DNA from: Streptosporangium canum
GTDB lineage: Bacteria; Actinomycetota; Actinomycetes; Streptosporangiales; Streptosporangiaceae
Direction: 5' to 3'
DNA: 64,000 nt
NCBI RefSeq assembly: GCF_900113865.1
Contig: NZ_FOQY01000007.1
Coordinates: 1 to 64,000, forward strand
Of the stretch, positions 35,276 through 43,470 are shown piece after piece; positions within the stretch are counted from its first letter, which is position 1, and each line of letters opens with the position of its first letter. The translations under genes were made by a program, and so were the position numbers. The notes under the pieces are model-generated. The model worked only from the letters and a program-made list of their open reading frames with translations, made no database searches and had not been told where the DNA came from.

Positions 35276-35360
35276 GGGTATGGGAAGGACGTGGTAGCCG
35301 TCGGCCTGGGGATCGACGTTCACTGCGGCGGCGAAGGCTGAGGCCACGGGGCCGCCACCG

Positions 35361-35393
35361 GGGCCGGGCACGGTCGGCGACCGTGCCCGGCCC
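35361..35393. terminator. GC-rich hairpin terminator
   Basis: Two perfect 15-base arms (GGGCCGGGCACGGTC and its complement) flank a GGC loop. It lies 85 bases after the small gene at 35006-35275 and before the gene at 35533, so it should isolate the two transcription units. Confidence 0.75.
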
Positions 35394-35499
35394 TCCGCGC
35401 GATGCCGTGACGATGTGATGACGCGACGGTGAGGCGGCCGTGCGGTCCGCGTCTTCTCGGCTCCTGTACGGACTCCGGCTCCTCGGCTAGGGTGCCAAC

Positions 35500-35513
35500 C
35501 AAGCATTCGCTTG
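35500..35513. promoter_or_regulatory. CAAGC-N4-GCTTG dyad, variant of the window's regulon motif
   Basis: CAAGCATTCGCTTG lies 20 bases before the next gene's start, just after a TAGGGT -10 candidate (35489-35494). The arms resemble the CAAGCGCTTG sites at 38029, 38206 and 50977, but the spacing is four bases longer, so the same protein may not bind it. Confidence 0.4.
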
Positions 35514-35532
35514 AGCTGGGGAGGCGCCTTCC

Positions 35533-36309
35533 ATGCGGCGAGGGATCTACCTGATCGAAGAGGTCGACTTCCGGCCGATGAACTCCCGCAAGCCGCTGGA
35601 GTACCTGACCTGGCTCACGCGCTACAAGAAGGAGGACGAGACCCTCGACGCTCCCGAGCTGACCAGGGGGCTGTCGATCCGGTCGCGCGAGATCGACCTG
35701 GTGGGCGCCTTCTACGCCGTCGGCATCACCGGCCATCCGCAGTTCAAGGCCGTCACCCTCTGGGACTGCCACGGCGGCTGGGACGGCGGCTGGCGGCAGA
35801 TGATGAACATCTACGACGGCGTGAACGACAGGCTCTTCCTGTCCGACATCGACGACCTGCGCTTCTCCGCCTTCTCCCGGCCGCTCGGCGCGGTGGCCGG
35901 CAGCCCGGCGCTGGCCGACATCACCGCCGAGGGCTACGCGGCGCCCTTCTACCTGTTCGAGAGCGCCCGGGTGCGGCCCGGTGCGGCGCTGGAGTATCTC
36001 GACGCGGTCCGGCGGGAGCGCGCGCCGATCCTGGCCGACCACGGCCACCGGCCGATCGGCCTGTACGAGGTGCTGTTCTGCGACAGCGAGGTCGTCACGG
36101 TCTGGGGCATGTCGCTGGAGGACCACCTGTCGCTGCAGCGGGCCGGGGACGCCGCGCTCGGGCTGGACGACGAGGTGGAGCCGGATCCGCGGCTGCTCGA
36201 CTGGCGCAGACGCTCCCGAGACTTCCTCGCCGGTCCGTGGCGGGAGACCCTGCTCGCGCCGTTCCCGGGCTCGCGGCTCTCGCCGGTCCAGGCTCCGCCC
36301 GGCGGGTAG
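35533..36309 (+). CDS. Hypothetical protein, possibly NIPSNAP/dimeric alpha-beta-barrel-like
   Basis: The 258-residue soluble protein contains two halves of similar character (MRRGIYLIEEVDFRPMN... and YLFESARVRPGAALEYLDAV...). Each looks like a ferredoxin-like alpha-beta unit, as in NIPSNAP or DABB proteins. No catalytic motif is certain. GGGAGG precedes the ATG, and a CAAGC/GCTTG dyad overlaps the promoter. It is transcribed away from the DUF397 region and toward the oxidative cluster at 37093-42285. It could be a lyase-like or isomerase-like member of the same pathway, but I cannot name the reaction. Confidence 0.6.
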   Translation: MRRGIYLIEEVDFRPMNSRKPLEYLTWLTRYKKEDETLDAPELTRGLSIRSREIDLVGAFYAVGITGHPQFKAVTLWDCHGGWDGGWRQMMNIYDGVNDRLFLSDIDDLRFSAFSRPLGAVAGSPALADITAEGYAAPFYLFESARVRPGAALEYLDAVRRERAPILADHGHRPIGLYEVLFCDSEVVTVWGMSLEDHLSLQRAGDAALGLDDEVEPDPRLLDWRRRSRDFLAGPWRETLLAPFPGSRLSPVQAPPGG

Positions 36310-36471
36310 CCGGAAGAGACCGGTCCGGCTCCCGCCCGGCGGATGGCCGCAAGAGCGGGCGCGGCCGGAAGGCCCCGGCCGTTCCCGCCGCCGTTCGGCG
36401 GGTGACCGGGAGTGGGCGCGGCCCGGAGTCCCACCGCCCCGGGGCGGGGTCGGCCGGGCCGCGCGAGTGGA

Positions 36472-37053
36472 TCAGACGGGGGCGTTCCAGGTGAGGACGA
36501 CCGGCTCGTCGCGCTCGTAGCCGAGCCGGGAGTAGGTGCCGGTGTCCAGGCGGAAGTGGCGGCCGTTCTCGGGGAGCAGGCCGAGCCAGCGGGCGCACAG
36601 CACCCGCAGGAAGTGCCCGTGGGCGACCAGCACCACGTCGCCGTCGACCGCGCGGGCCCGCGCGATCACCCGGTCGGCGCGGGCGCCGACCTCCCGCGCG
36701 CTCTCCCCGGGGTGCTCGGCGTCGCCGGGGATGACCCCGTCCCGCCACAGGAACCAGCCGGGGCGGGTCTCGCGGATGTCCGGGGTGGTGATGCCCTCGT
36801 AGCCGCCGTAGTCCCATTCCCACAGGTCGGGGTCCGTCTCGTAGTCCGTGAGCCCGGCCAGTTCGGCCGTCCGGCGGGCCCGCAGCGCGGGGCTGACCAG
36901 GGTCAGGTCGAACGTCCGGCCCTTGACCAGCGGGGCGAGCGCCCGCGCCTGGTTGTCGCCCTTGTCGGTCAGCGGCAGGTCGGTGCGCCCGGTGTGGCGT
37001 CCGTCCCGGCTCCACTCGGTCTCGCCGTGCCGCAGCAGAATCATCTCGTTCAT
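36472..37053 (-). CDS. Histidine phosphatase-family protein
   Basis: The 193-residue cytoplasmic protein has the branch-1 histidine phosphatase motif LLRHGETEWS near residue 6 (phospho-His) and the second catalytic His in VLVAHGHFLRV. A middle acidic helix (EWDYGGYEG) is typical of phosphoglycerate-mutase-like phosphatases. I chose the ATG at 37053; an ATG five codons upstream is in frame. It lies directly downstream of, and on the same strand as, the LLM oxidoreductase gene (39-bp gap). It may be in that operon, or only a neighbour. Confidence 0.9.
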   Translation of the reverse strand: MNEMILLRHGETEWSRDGRHTGRTDLPLTDKGDNQARALAPLVKGRTFDLTLVSPALRARRTAELAGLTDYETDPDLWEWDYGGYEGITTPDIRETRPGWFLWRDGVIPGDAEHPGESAREVGARADRVIARARAVDGDVVLVAHGHFLRVLCARWLGLLPENGRHFRLDTGTYSRLGYERDEPVVLTWNAPV

Positions 37054-37092
37054 CGTGCCCCCCATCATGCCGGTACGGCCCGGGGCGGCCGG

Positions 37093-38007
37093 TCAGCGCC
37101 CCGCGAGCTCTTCGGCGACCGGGGTGAAGGCCTCCAGGTCGCGCTCGTGGTGGAGCACGAAGTAGGACAGGTCGTGGGTGTCGCGCCAGTAGCGGAGCTT
37201 GTCCGCGATGTCCTGGCGGGTGCCGAGCAGGACCTGGGGCGTCTCGTCCTGGCGGGAGGAGTCGGCGGCGCTCCACGGCTCGTCCGGTCTGCGGACGCCG
37301 AGCTGCTGGATGCTCGTGCCGAGCTCGATCCGGTCGTAGCGGCCGGCGGCGGCCCGCCGTACCACGTCGACCTTGGCGAGGAAGGCCTCCAGGCCGCCGT
37401 CCAGGCCGTCGGGGCCGGTGCCGTCGGCCCGTACCCGCATGCCGAGGTTGATCACGTCGGCCTCGCGGGCGGCGAGCCGCAGCATGCGGGGGCCGCCGCC
37501 CCCGAGCAGCAGCCGGGGGTGGGGCCGGCGGGCGGGTTTGGGCCACTGCTCCAGGCCGGTGATCCGGTAGTGCTCGCCGTGGAAGGTGAACGGGCCGTCC
37601 GCCCAGAGTCCCTTCAGGACGGTGATCGCCTCGGCGAGCCGGTCCACCCGGACCCCGGGGGGTTGGAGGGCCAGTCCCGCGGAGGTGTAGTCGGCGGCCA
37701 TCCAGCCGGTGCCGAGGCCCAGCTCCAGGCGGCCCTCCGACAGCAGGTCGACGGTCGCCGCCTCCTTGGCCAGCACGGCCGGGTGCCGGAAGTCGTTGGC
37801 GAACACCAGGGTGCCGACGCGCAGGCGGCTGGTCGCGCACGCGGCCGCGGTCATCGCCGCGACCGGCGCGAACCGGTGGCCGATCAGGTGGTCGGGGACG
37901 AGCAGCACGTCGAAGCCCGAGCCTTCCAGGCGGCGCGCCTTGTCGGCCCAGGCCCTGGCCGACTCCGCCTCGCGGACCACGGCGGCGAACCGGAACGGAC
38001 GGTCCAT
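37093..38007 (-). CDS. LLM-class F420-dependent oxidoreductase (TIGR03621-like)
   Basis: The 304-residue TIM-barrel flavin/F420 enzyme belongs to the luciferase-like family. Features include GSGFDVLLVPDHLIGHRFAP, LRVGTLVFANDFRHPAVLAK, then LELGLGTGWMAADY, typical of actinobacterial F420-dependent members. It probably transfers hydride to, or oxygenates, a small organic substrate in the cytoplasm. The ATG at 38007 has GAGGGGG upstream. A perfect CAAGCGCTTG palindrome (38029-38038) lies 22 bases before the start, over the probable transcription start. It is divergent from the PhyH-PTE-P450 operon, which carries a second copy of the same site. Confidence 0.9.
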   Translation of the reverse strand: MDRPFRFAAVVREAESARAWADKARRLEGSGFDVLLVPDHLIGHRFAPVAAMTAAACATSRLRVGTLVFANDFRHPAVLAKEAATVDLLSEGRLELGLGTGWMAADYTSAGLALQPPGVRVDRLAEAITVLKGLWADGPFTFHGEHYRITGLEQWPKPARRPHPRLLLGGGGPRMLRLAAREADVINLGMRVRADGTGPDGLDGGLEAFLAKVDVVRRAAAGRYDRIELGTSIQQLGVRRPDEPWSAADSSRQDETPQVLLGTRQDIADKLRYWRDTHDLSYFVLHHERDLEAFTPVAEELAGR

Positions 38008-38028
38008 CGGCACCCCCTCTGCTCTAAC

Positions 38029-38038
38029 CAAGCGCTTG
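38029..38038. promoter_or_regulatory. CAAGCGCTTG operator of the LLM gene
   Basis: The core extends symmetrically to TAACCAAGCGCTTGCTAA (38025-38042), matching the TetR-type consensus AnCAAGnnCTTGnT in full. It lies 22-31 bases before the leftward start, where a repressor would block the promoter. Confidence 0.75.
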
Positions 38039-38205
38039 CTAAAGACTAGGGGAACCGGGCGGGCAGGGGAACTGGGCGGCCCGGCCGCCGGCCCGCCGGT
38101 CGCCGGGGTGGGGGCCGCCGGGGTGAGGGTCGGCGCGAGGGCGCGGTGCCGGACGGCTCCAGGTCGCGCCCGCCCCCGGCGCGGCTCGCCGCCCCCTCTG
38201 TATAC

Positions 38206-38215
38206 CAAGCGCTTG
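38206..38215. promoter_or_regulatory. CAAGCGCTTG operator of the PhyH-PTE-P450 operon
   Basis: Embedded in TATACCAAGCGCTTGCTTTA (38201-38220), it again fits AnCAAGnnCTTGnT completely. It lies 34 bases before the PhyH start and 168 bases from the sister site of the LLM gene, so each divergent unit has its own operator. Confidence 0.75.
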
Positions 38216-38248
38216 CTTTATTTCGGCGGGAGGCTCGACACTGGCCCC

Positions 38249-39079
38249 ATGGCTGACAACACCCCGGTCCGGGACGTGACCGACGGCGAGGTCGCGTTCT
38301 TCAAGGGCAACGGCTGGGTACGGCTGCCGCGTCTGGTCGGCTCCGACCACGCGGCCCTGCTCCGCGACCGGGCGCTGAGCCGCCTGCGGGATCGCCCGCG
38401 CGCCGTCACCTCCAAGGTGGACCAGGCGTTCGGCCAGTCCAGGGACATCGCCGAGACCGACGGGCACTTCAGGGAACTGGCCCTCGCCCCCGCCCTCGGC
38501 CGGGCCGCCACCCGGCTGCTCCACGGCGTCGCCGGGGTCCGGGTCCAGGTGACGAACCTGCTGATCAAGGAGCCGGAGCGCGGGAGCCGGCCCGGCGAGG
38601 ACCCGGACGGGCATGACCACGCGGGCGGCGGGCACGGGGCCACGGAGTTCCACCAGGACTTCCCCTGGATGCCGATGGACCGCTCGGCCATGCTCACCGT
38701 CTGGCTGGCGCTGGTGGACGTGCCCGCCGACATGGGGTCGCTGCGGTTCTACGGCGGTTCCCACCGGCACGGCCTCCTCGGCCGGTCCTTCACACGTGAC
38801 GGCGACGACCAGCTCAGCCAGCATCCCTGGCTCGGGGAGCTCGACCTCTCCCCGCCGCTGGACCTGGCGGCGGGAGACGCGACCGCGCACCACGCGCTGA
38901 CCGTCCACGGCGCCGCCGCCAACCGCCGCGACAGCGCCAGGCTGTCGTTCACCGTCACCTACTTCGACGCGGACGCCCTCTACACCGGCACGCCGTACGG
39001 GCAGACGGACGGCCTGGGCCTCACCGTCAACCGGCCCTTCGACCACCCGAAGTTCCCGGTCGTCCCCCATGAGGGCTGA
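38249..39079 (+). CDS. PhyH-family Fe(II)/2-oxoglutarate dioxygenase
   Basis: The 276-residue cytoplasmic enzyme is of the phytanoyl-CoA dioxygenase type. The metal triad is visible: His-x-Asp in EFHQDFPW near residue 132, and the distal His in HHALTVHGAAANRR, whose Arg should bind 2-oxoglutarate. It probably hydroxylates an unactivated carbon of the pathway substrate. A His/Gly-rich loop (DGHDHAGGGHG) just before the HxD motif is unusual. The start is at 38249. Its end overlaps the next gene by 11 bases. An operator of the CAAGCGCTTG type lies in the promoter. Confidence 0.9.
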   Translation: MADNTPVRDVTDGEVAFFKGNGWVRLPRLVGSDHAALLRDRALSRLRDRPRAVTSKVDQAFGQSRDIAETDGHFRELALAPALGRAATRLLHGVAGVRVQVTNLLIKEPERGSRPGEDPDGHDHAGGGHGATEFHQDFPWMPMDRSAMLTVWLALVDVPADMGSLRFYGGSHRHGLLGRSFTRDGDDQLSQHPWLGELDLSPPLDLAAGDATAHHALTVHGAAANRRDSARLSFTVTYFDADALYTGTPYGQTDGLGLTVNRPFDHPKFPVVPHEG

Positions 39080-40070
39080 GCGCGGGGAGCCGTCCGCGGG
39101 CACCGAGACGGTCAACGGCCCGGTCCGGGACCTCGGGGCGACGCTGATGCACGAGCACGTCTTCGGGCTCAGCCCGGAGATCCTGTGGAACTGGCCGGAC
39201 ATCCCCGAGGGCTGGGACCTGGAGCGGCGGGCCCGGGAGGCGGCGGACAGGCTGACCGAGCTCAAACGCCACGGCATCGACTCGATCGTGGACCTCACGG
39301 TGATCGGGCTCGGCCGCTACGTGCCCGCCGTGCGGCGGGTGGCGGAGCTGACCGAGGTCAACATCGTGGTCGCCACCGGCCTCTACACCTACGACGCGCT
39401 CCCGCCCTACTTCGGCAACCGGGGGCCGGGCTCGCTGTTCGGCGGGCCCGACCGGCTGGCCGAGTTCTTCGTCAGGGACATCACCGACGGCATCGGCGAC
39501 ACCGGCGTCAGGGCGGGCATCCTCAAGTGCGCCTCCGACCATCTCGGCATGACGGCGGGCTGCGAGCGGGTGTTCCGCGCGGTCGCCGAAGCCCACCGGG
39601 CGACCGGTGTGCCGATCTCCACCCACTCCCACAGCGCCTCCGGCGGCGGCCTGGAGCAGCAGCGGCTGCTGGCCGGGGCCGGGGTGGACCTGACCAGGGT
39701 GATCATCGGACACGCCGGGGACTCCACCGACGTCGCCTACCTGGAGGAGCTCATCGCGGGCGGCTCCTACCTGGGCATGGACCGGTTCGGCATCGAGACG
39801 ATCAGCTCCTTCGAGGACCGGGTGGCCGTCGTCGCCGAGCTCGCCGGACGCGGCCACGCCGGCCGGATGGTCCTGTCGCACGACTCCTACTGCTTCAACG
39901 ACCGCTTCGACCACGACGTGGTACGGCGGCGCCACCCCAACTACCACCTGCTCCACATCTCCCGGGACGTGCTGCCCGAGCTCCGCAGGCGGGGCGTCAC
40001 CGAGGAGCAGATCCGCCAGATGCTCGTCGGCAACCCCCGCGACATCTTCGCCCGGCGCGAGCCGTACTGA
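39069..40070 (+). CDS. Phosphotriesterase-related metal hydrolase (lactonase-like)
   Basis: The 333-residue amidohydrolase keeps all expected metal ligands: HEHVF on strand 1, the bridging Lys in GILKCAS, STHSHS, IIGHAGDS and the catalytic Asp in VLSHDSYC. Loop 7 (MVLSHDSYCFNDRFDHD) and the YHLLHISRDVLPELRRRGV tail fit the phosphotriesterase-like lactonases. In this operon a lactone or ester product of oxidation is the likelier substrate than an organophosphate. It overlaps the PhyH gene by 11 bases. Compare the ligand-poor relative at 9622-10548. Confidence 0.92.
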   Translation: MRAERGEPSAGTETVNGPVRDLGATLMHEHVFGLSPEILWNWPDIPEGWDLERRAREAADRLTELKRHGIDSIVDLTVIGLGRYVPAVRRVAELTEVNIVVATGLYTYDALPPYFGNRGPGSLFGGPDRLAEFFVRDITDGIGDTGVRAGILKCASDHLGMTAGCERVFRAVAEAHRATGVPISTHSHSASGGGLEQQRLLAGAGVDLTRVIIGHAGDSTDVAYLEELIAGGSYLGMDRFGIETISSFEDRVAVVAELAGRGHAGRMVLSHDSYCFNDRFDHDVVRRRHPNYHLLHISRDVLPELRRRGVTEEQIRQMLVGNPRDIFARREPY

Positions 40071-40115
40071 CCGTGCCGGCCGCCGCGCCCCGCCGACCGT
40101 ACCGAGAGGCATGTC

Positions 40116-41315
40116 ATGATCACCGCTAGCGACTTCGACGTCAGCGCGGCCTGGCACATCGCCGCGCCGTACGACTTCCTGCGCAGGCTCCGCCACGAGC
40201 GGCCGGTGTTCCACAGCGAGCATCTGGGCGCCTACGTCATCACCCGCCACGAGGACGTGCGCGCCGCCTACGGCGATCCGCGGCGCTTCTCCTCCGAGGG
40301 CTCGCTGACCATCTCCCGCAGCCTCACCGAGGAGACCCGGCGCGTGCTGGGCGAGCACGGCTCGTTCCTGTCCAGCTTCGTCGCCAACGTCGACCCTCCC
40401 GCGCACACCCGGCTGCGCCGCTCGGTGTCGCGGGCGTTCACCCCCCGCGCGGTCGCCGCGATGGAGGGGCTCTTCAGGGACCTGAACGAGGAGCTGCTCG
40501 ACCGGGTCGTCCCCCGAGGGGCCGCCGACTTCGTCGCGGAGCTCGCCCACGTGCCGTCGGTCAAGCTCACCGCCCGGTTCATCGGTGTCCCCGAGGCCGA
40601 CGAGGCTTTCGTCCAGAAGCACGTGAAGGACTGGTTCCAGCTCTTCCTGTCACCCCAGCCGCCGGACCGCCAGCTCGTGCTCGCCGACAGCTTCCTGACC
40701 TACCTCGACTACGTCGACAAGCTGGTCGCCGCCCGCGCGGCCGAGCCGCGCGACGACTTCGTCTCGCTGATGACCTCGCTGATCGGCGCCGAGCTGTCGC
40801 ACCGCGAGGTCGTCGAGCTGATCTCCACGATCCTGCTCGGCGGCAACGACACCGTGCCCAACCAGCTCGGCAACAGCGTCCTGCGCCTGCTGCGCGAGGG
40901 GATCTGGCCGGTCCCGCCCGAGATGATCCAGAACGCGGTCGAGGAGTGCATGCGCGTCGACGGCGCCAGCCTCGGATCCTTCCGCCACACCAGCACCGAC
41001 GTCGAGATGCACGGCGTCACCATCCCCGCCGGCTCGCTGTGCCTGCTGTCCACCGACTCCGCCGCGCACGACGAGACCGTCTTCGCCGAACCCGAACGCT
41101 TCCGGATCGACCGGGGCAACGCCGACGCGCACATGACACTGGGCTACGGCATCCACTTCTGCGTGGGCGCCGCGCTGGCCCGCCTGCAGCTCCGCACGGC
41201 CCTGGAGGTGCTCGGCCGCCGCCTGCCGGGGCTGCGCCCGGCGCCCGGCCGCCCCGTCGCCTACCGCACCTCGATCGTCGGCCGGGGCCTGACCGCGCTG
41301 CACGTGGAGTGGTGA
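40116..41315 (+). CDS. Cytochrome P450
   Basis: The 399-residue class I P450 has the I-helix LLGGNDTVPNQ (AGxDT variant with Asn before Asp), the K-helix EECMR (ExxR), and the heme-binding loop LGYGIHFCVGAALAR with the axial Cys near residue 352. It is soluble and should receive electrons from a ferredoxin; none is encoded here. The start has GAGAGG upstream. Its stop overlaps the GTG of an SDR remnant (GTGA). It probably acts in series with the PhyH enzyme and the PTE-like hydrolase on the same substrate. Confidence 0.94.
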   Translation: MITASDFDVSAAWHIAAPYDFLRRLRHERPVFHSEHLGAYVITRHEDVRAAYGDPRRFSSEGSLTISRSLTEETRRVLGEHGSFLSSFVANVDPPAHTRLRRSVSRAFTPRAVAAMEGLFRDLNEELLDRVVPRGAADFVAELAHVPSVKLTARFIGVPEADEAFVQKHVKDWFQLFLSPQPPDRQLVLADSFLTYLDYVDKLVAARAAEPRDDFVSLMTSLIGAELSHREVVELISTILLGGNDTVPNQLGNSVLRLLREGIWPVPPEMIQNAVEECMRVDGASLGSFRHTSTDVEMHGVTIPAGSLCLLSTDSAAHDETVFAEPERFRIDRGNADAHMTLGYGIHFCVGAALARLQLRTALEVLGRRLPGLRPAPGRPVAYRTSIVGRGLTALHVEW

Positions 41316-41434
41316 CGCGCTCCGACGGCGAGATCGCGCTGGTCACGGGGGCCGCGCCGGGGACCGGAACGCCCTGCGGGCACCGCCCCGAGCACCAGAT
41401 CAGGGCATGGGGGCGTGAGAAACTGGGGTCGTGA
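41312..41434 (+). pseudogene. Remnant of a short-chain dehydrogenase (40 codons)
   Basis: The frame begins GTG ACG, overlapping the P450 stop. It reads SDGEIALVTGAAPGTG, the Rossmann start of an SDR (normally ALVTGAARGIG), and then loses similarity. It ends in a TGA that overlaps the next gene's GTG. An intact SDR is about 250 residues, so roughly 85 percent has been deleted while both four-base couplings remain. The remnant may now serve only to carry ribosomes to the next gene. Confidence 0.7.
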
Positions 41435-42285
41435 CGATATCTGTGGGTTTGGTGGGCGCGGGGCCCTGGGCGGAGATGGTGCACGCGCCGATGCTGGCGG
41501 CCGGACCGGACACGCGCCTGGTGGGCGTGTGGGCGCGGCGCCCCGAGGCGGCCGCGAGATTCGGCGTCCCGGTCTTCGCGCGCGTCGAGGAGCTGTTCGA
41601 CAACTGCGAGGCGGTCGCGTTCTCGGTGCCGCCCGCCGTACAGGCCGAGCTGGGCGTGCTCGCCGCCAAGGCGGGCAAGGCGCTGCTGCTGGAGAAGCCG
41701 CTCGCGGCCGACCTGGACGGCGCCCGGCGGCTGGCCGACGCGGTCGGGGAGGCGGGTGTGGCCTCGCAGATGGTCCTGACCTGGCGCTACTCGGCGGCCA
41801 CCCGGTCCTTCCTGGCGCGGGTCTCGGCCATCGAGCCGTTCGGCGGGTACGCGGCCAACATCTCCGGGGCCATGCTCGGCGGCGACTTCGCCACCCCGTG
41901 GCGGCTGGAGCGCGGCGCGATCCTCGACGTCGGCCCGCACATGATCGACATGCTGGACGCCGCGCTCGGCCGCGTCACCGGGGTCCGCGCCCACGGCAAC
42001 CCGCTGGGCTGGGTCGGCCTGCTGCTGGAGCACGAGACCGGCGCGGTGAGCGAGGCCTCGCTGTGCATGAGCGCGCCGGGCGAGACACCGCCCTCCACCG
42101 TGGACATCTACGGCCGGCTCGGCCGGGAGTCCATCAACGGGGAGCAGCTCGGCTCCGACGTGTTCGCCGTCATGCTGTCGGAGTTCGCCGAGACCGTGGG
42201 CCGGGGCGGGGGCCACCCTCTCGACGCCGCGCACGGCCTGCGCCTTCAGGAGATCATCGCCGACGCGGAGCGGCAGCTCAGCTAG
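41431..42285 (+). CDS. Gfo/Idh/MocA-family NAD(P)-dependent oxidoreductase (short)
   Basis: The 284-residue protein has an N-terminal Rossmann fold (VGLVGAGPWAEMVHAPML, about 5-22), the family motif LLLEKPLA, and the dimerisation/substrate half with ILDVGPHMIDML. It is shorter than the usual 330-400 residues, which is typical of a small actinobacterial clade. It probably oxidises or reduces a sugar-like or cyclic polyol. The GTG at 41431 overlaps the stop of the SDR remnant, so it is the last gene of the PhyH-PTE-P450 operon. A riboswitch promoter starts 23 bases after its end. Confidence 0.9.
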   Translation: MTISVGLVGAGPWAEMVHAPMLAAGPDTRLVGVWARRPEAAARFGVPVFARVEELFDNCEAVAFSVPPAVQAELGVLAAKAGKALLLEKPLAADLDGARRLADAVGEAGVASQMVLTWRYSAATRSFLARVSAIEPFGGYAANISGAMLGGDFATPWRLERGAILDVGPHMIDMLDAALGRVTGVRAHGNPLGWVGLLLEHETGAVSEASLCMSAPGETPPSTVDIYGRLGRESINGEQLGSDVFAVMLSEFAETVGRGGGHPLDAAHGLRLQEIIADAERQLS

Positions 42286-42307
42286 CGGGCGGCGTCCCGC
42301 GCGGCCC

Positions 42308-42339
42308 TTGACGCCGGGACGTGCAGGGGGATTGATAAC
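42308..42339 (+). promoter_or_regulatory. Probable promoter of the corrinoid operon
   Basis: TTGACG (42308-42313) and TTGATA (42332-42337) are separated by 18 bases, directly upstream of the conserved riboswitch sequence. The -10 is imperfect. Confidence 0.45.
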
Positions 42340-42344
42340 GTTTG

Positions 42345-42510
42345 TCCGACGCGCAGCGCGCAGCGAAGTCCGGTGTGAGTCCGGCGCTGTCCCGCAACTG
42401 TCATGGTCTCCTCGGACCGAGCCAGGTCGCCTGCCGCTGCGCCGACGCCGTCAACCCTCGTGGAAAAGGGTGATCCGTCATTTTCACGGGTCTCTCGGTT
42501 CCGGTAACTG
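42345..42510 (+). promoter_or_regulatory. Cobalamin (AdoCbl) riboswitch
   Basis: The conserved core is clear: GTGAGTCCGGCGCTGTCCCG followed by CAACTGT (42375-42401), and the B12 box GCCAGGTCGCCTGCC (42421-42435), preceded by hairpin-forming GCGCAGCGCGCAGCG. After the aptamer, 42450-42522 can pair as an expression platform before the TTG start of btuF (ribosome site AAAGGA). Binding of adenosylcobalamin should reduce expression of the transporter and cbiZ. Confidence 0.92.
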
Positions 42511-42522
42511 AAAGGACCTCTC

Positions 42523-43470
42523 TTGAGGCCCGTACGTACCGCCTTCGCCGGCGCGCTGCTCGGCGCGCTGACCCTGGCCGGATGCGGTCAGAGCCCCGCC
42601 CCCGCCCCGGACGCGGCCGTCGCCTCCCCGGCGCCCTCGGGCGCGGCGGACTTCCCCGTCACCGTCGAGGCGGGCAACGGCTCGATCGCCATCGCCAAGA
42701 GGCCCGAGCGGATCGTCTCGCTGTCGCCCACCGCCACCGAGAGCCTGTTCGCCGTCGGAGCCGGAGCCCAGGTCATCGCGGTGGACGACCAGTCGAACCA
42801 CCCGGCCGAGGCGCCGAAGACCGACCTGTCGGGCTTCAAGCCGAACGTCGAGGCGATCATCGCGAAGAAGCCCGACCTGGTGGTGCTCGCCAACGACGCC
42901 GACGACATCGTGGCCAAGCTGACCAAGGTCAACGTCCCGGTGCTGCTGGAGCCCTCGGCCACCAAGCTCGACGAGGCCTACGACCAGATCGCCGACCTCG
43001 GCGCGGCCACCGGCAACAAGGCCAAGGCCGACGAGCTCGTGGCCGGGATGCGGAAGCAGATCGACGAGCTCGCGGCGGCCGCGCCCAAGGACAAGAAGCT
43101 CACCTTCTACCACGAGCTGGACACCACGCCCTACTCGGCCACGTCCACCACCTTCATCGGCCAGATCTACGGACTGTTCGGCCTGACCAACGTCGCGGAC
43201 AAGGCCCCCGACGCGGCCGGCGGCTACCCCAAGCTCTCCGCCGAGTTCGTCGCCCAGGCCGACCCGGACCTCGTCTTCCTGGCCGACACCAAGTGCTGCG
43301 CGCAGTCCAGGGACACCCTCGCCAAGCGCCCCGGCTGGTCCAAGCTCACCGCCGTCAAGAACGACCAGGTCATCGCCCTCGACGACGACGTCGCCTCCCG
43401 CTGGGGCCCGCGCGTGGTGGACCTCGCCAAGCAGGTCGGCGACGCCGTGCAGAGAGCCGCGACCGAATAA
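42523..43470 (+). CDS. btuF: Corrinoid-binding lipoprotein BtuF
   Basis: The 315-residue lipoprotein has a lipobox LAGC (residues 18-21) and a class III solute-binding fold (ERIVSLSPTATESLFAVGAG, then a long rigid helix and WGPRVVDLAKQVG). It captures cobalamin or cobinamide at the outer membrane face and passes it to BtuC. The TTG start lies just after the riboswitch. The linker after the lipid Cys is Ala/Pro-rich. BtuF and iron-siderophore binders look alike, so the riboswitch and cbiZ decide the substrate. The next gene begins at the base after its stop. Confidence 0.9.
   Translation: MRPVRTAFAGALLGALTLAGCGQSPAPAPDAAVASPAPSGAADFPVTVEAGNGSIAIAKRPERIVSLSPTATESLFAVGAGAQVIAVDDQSNHPAEAPKTDLSGFKPNVEAIIAKKPDLVVLANDADDIVAKLTKVNVPVLLEPSATKLDEAYDQIADLGAATGNKAKADELVAGMRKQIDELAAAAPKDKKLTFYHELDTTPYSATSTTFIGQIYGLFGLTNVADKAPDAAGGYPKLSAEFVAQADPDLVFLADTKCCAQSRDTLAKRPGWSKLTAVKNDQVIALDDDVASRWGPRVVDLAKQVGDAVQRAATE

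Noticed and set aside
35500..35513. CAAGCATTCGCTTG as a full fourth copy of the regulon motif.
   Set aside because: The half-site spacing is six instead of two bases between CAAG and CTTG, so one TetR dimer is unlikely to accept both. It is kept only as a variant.
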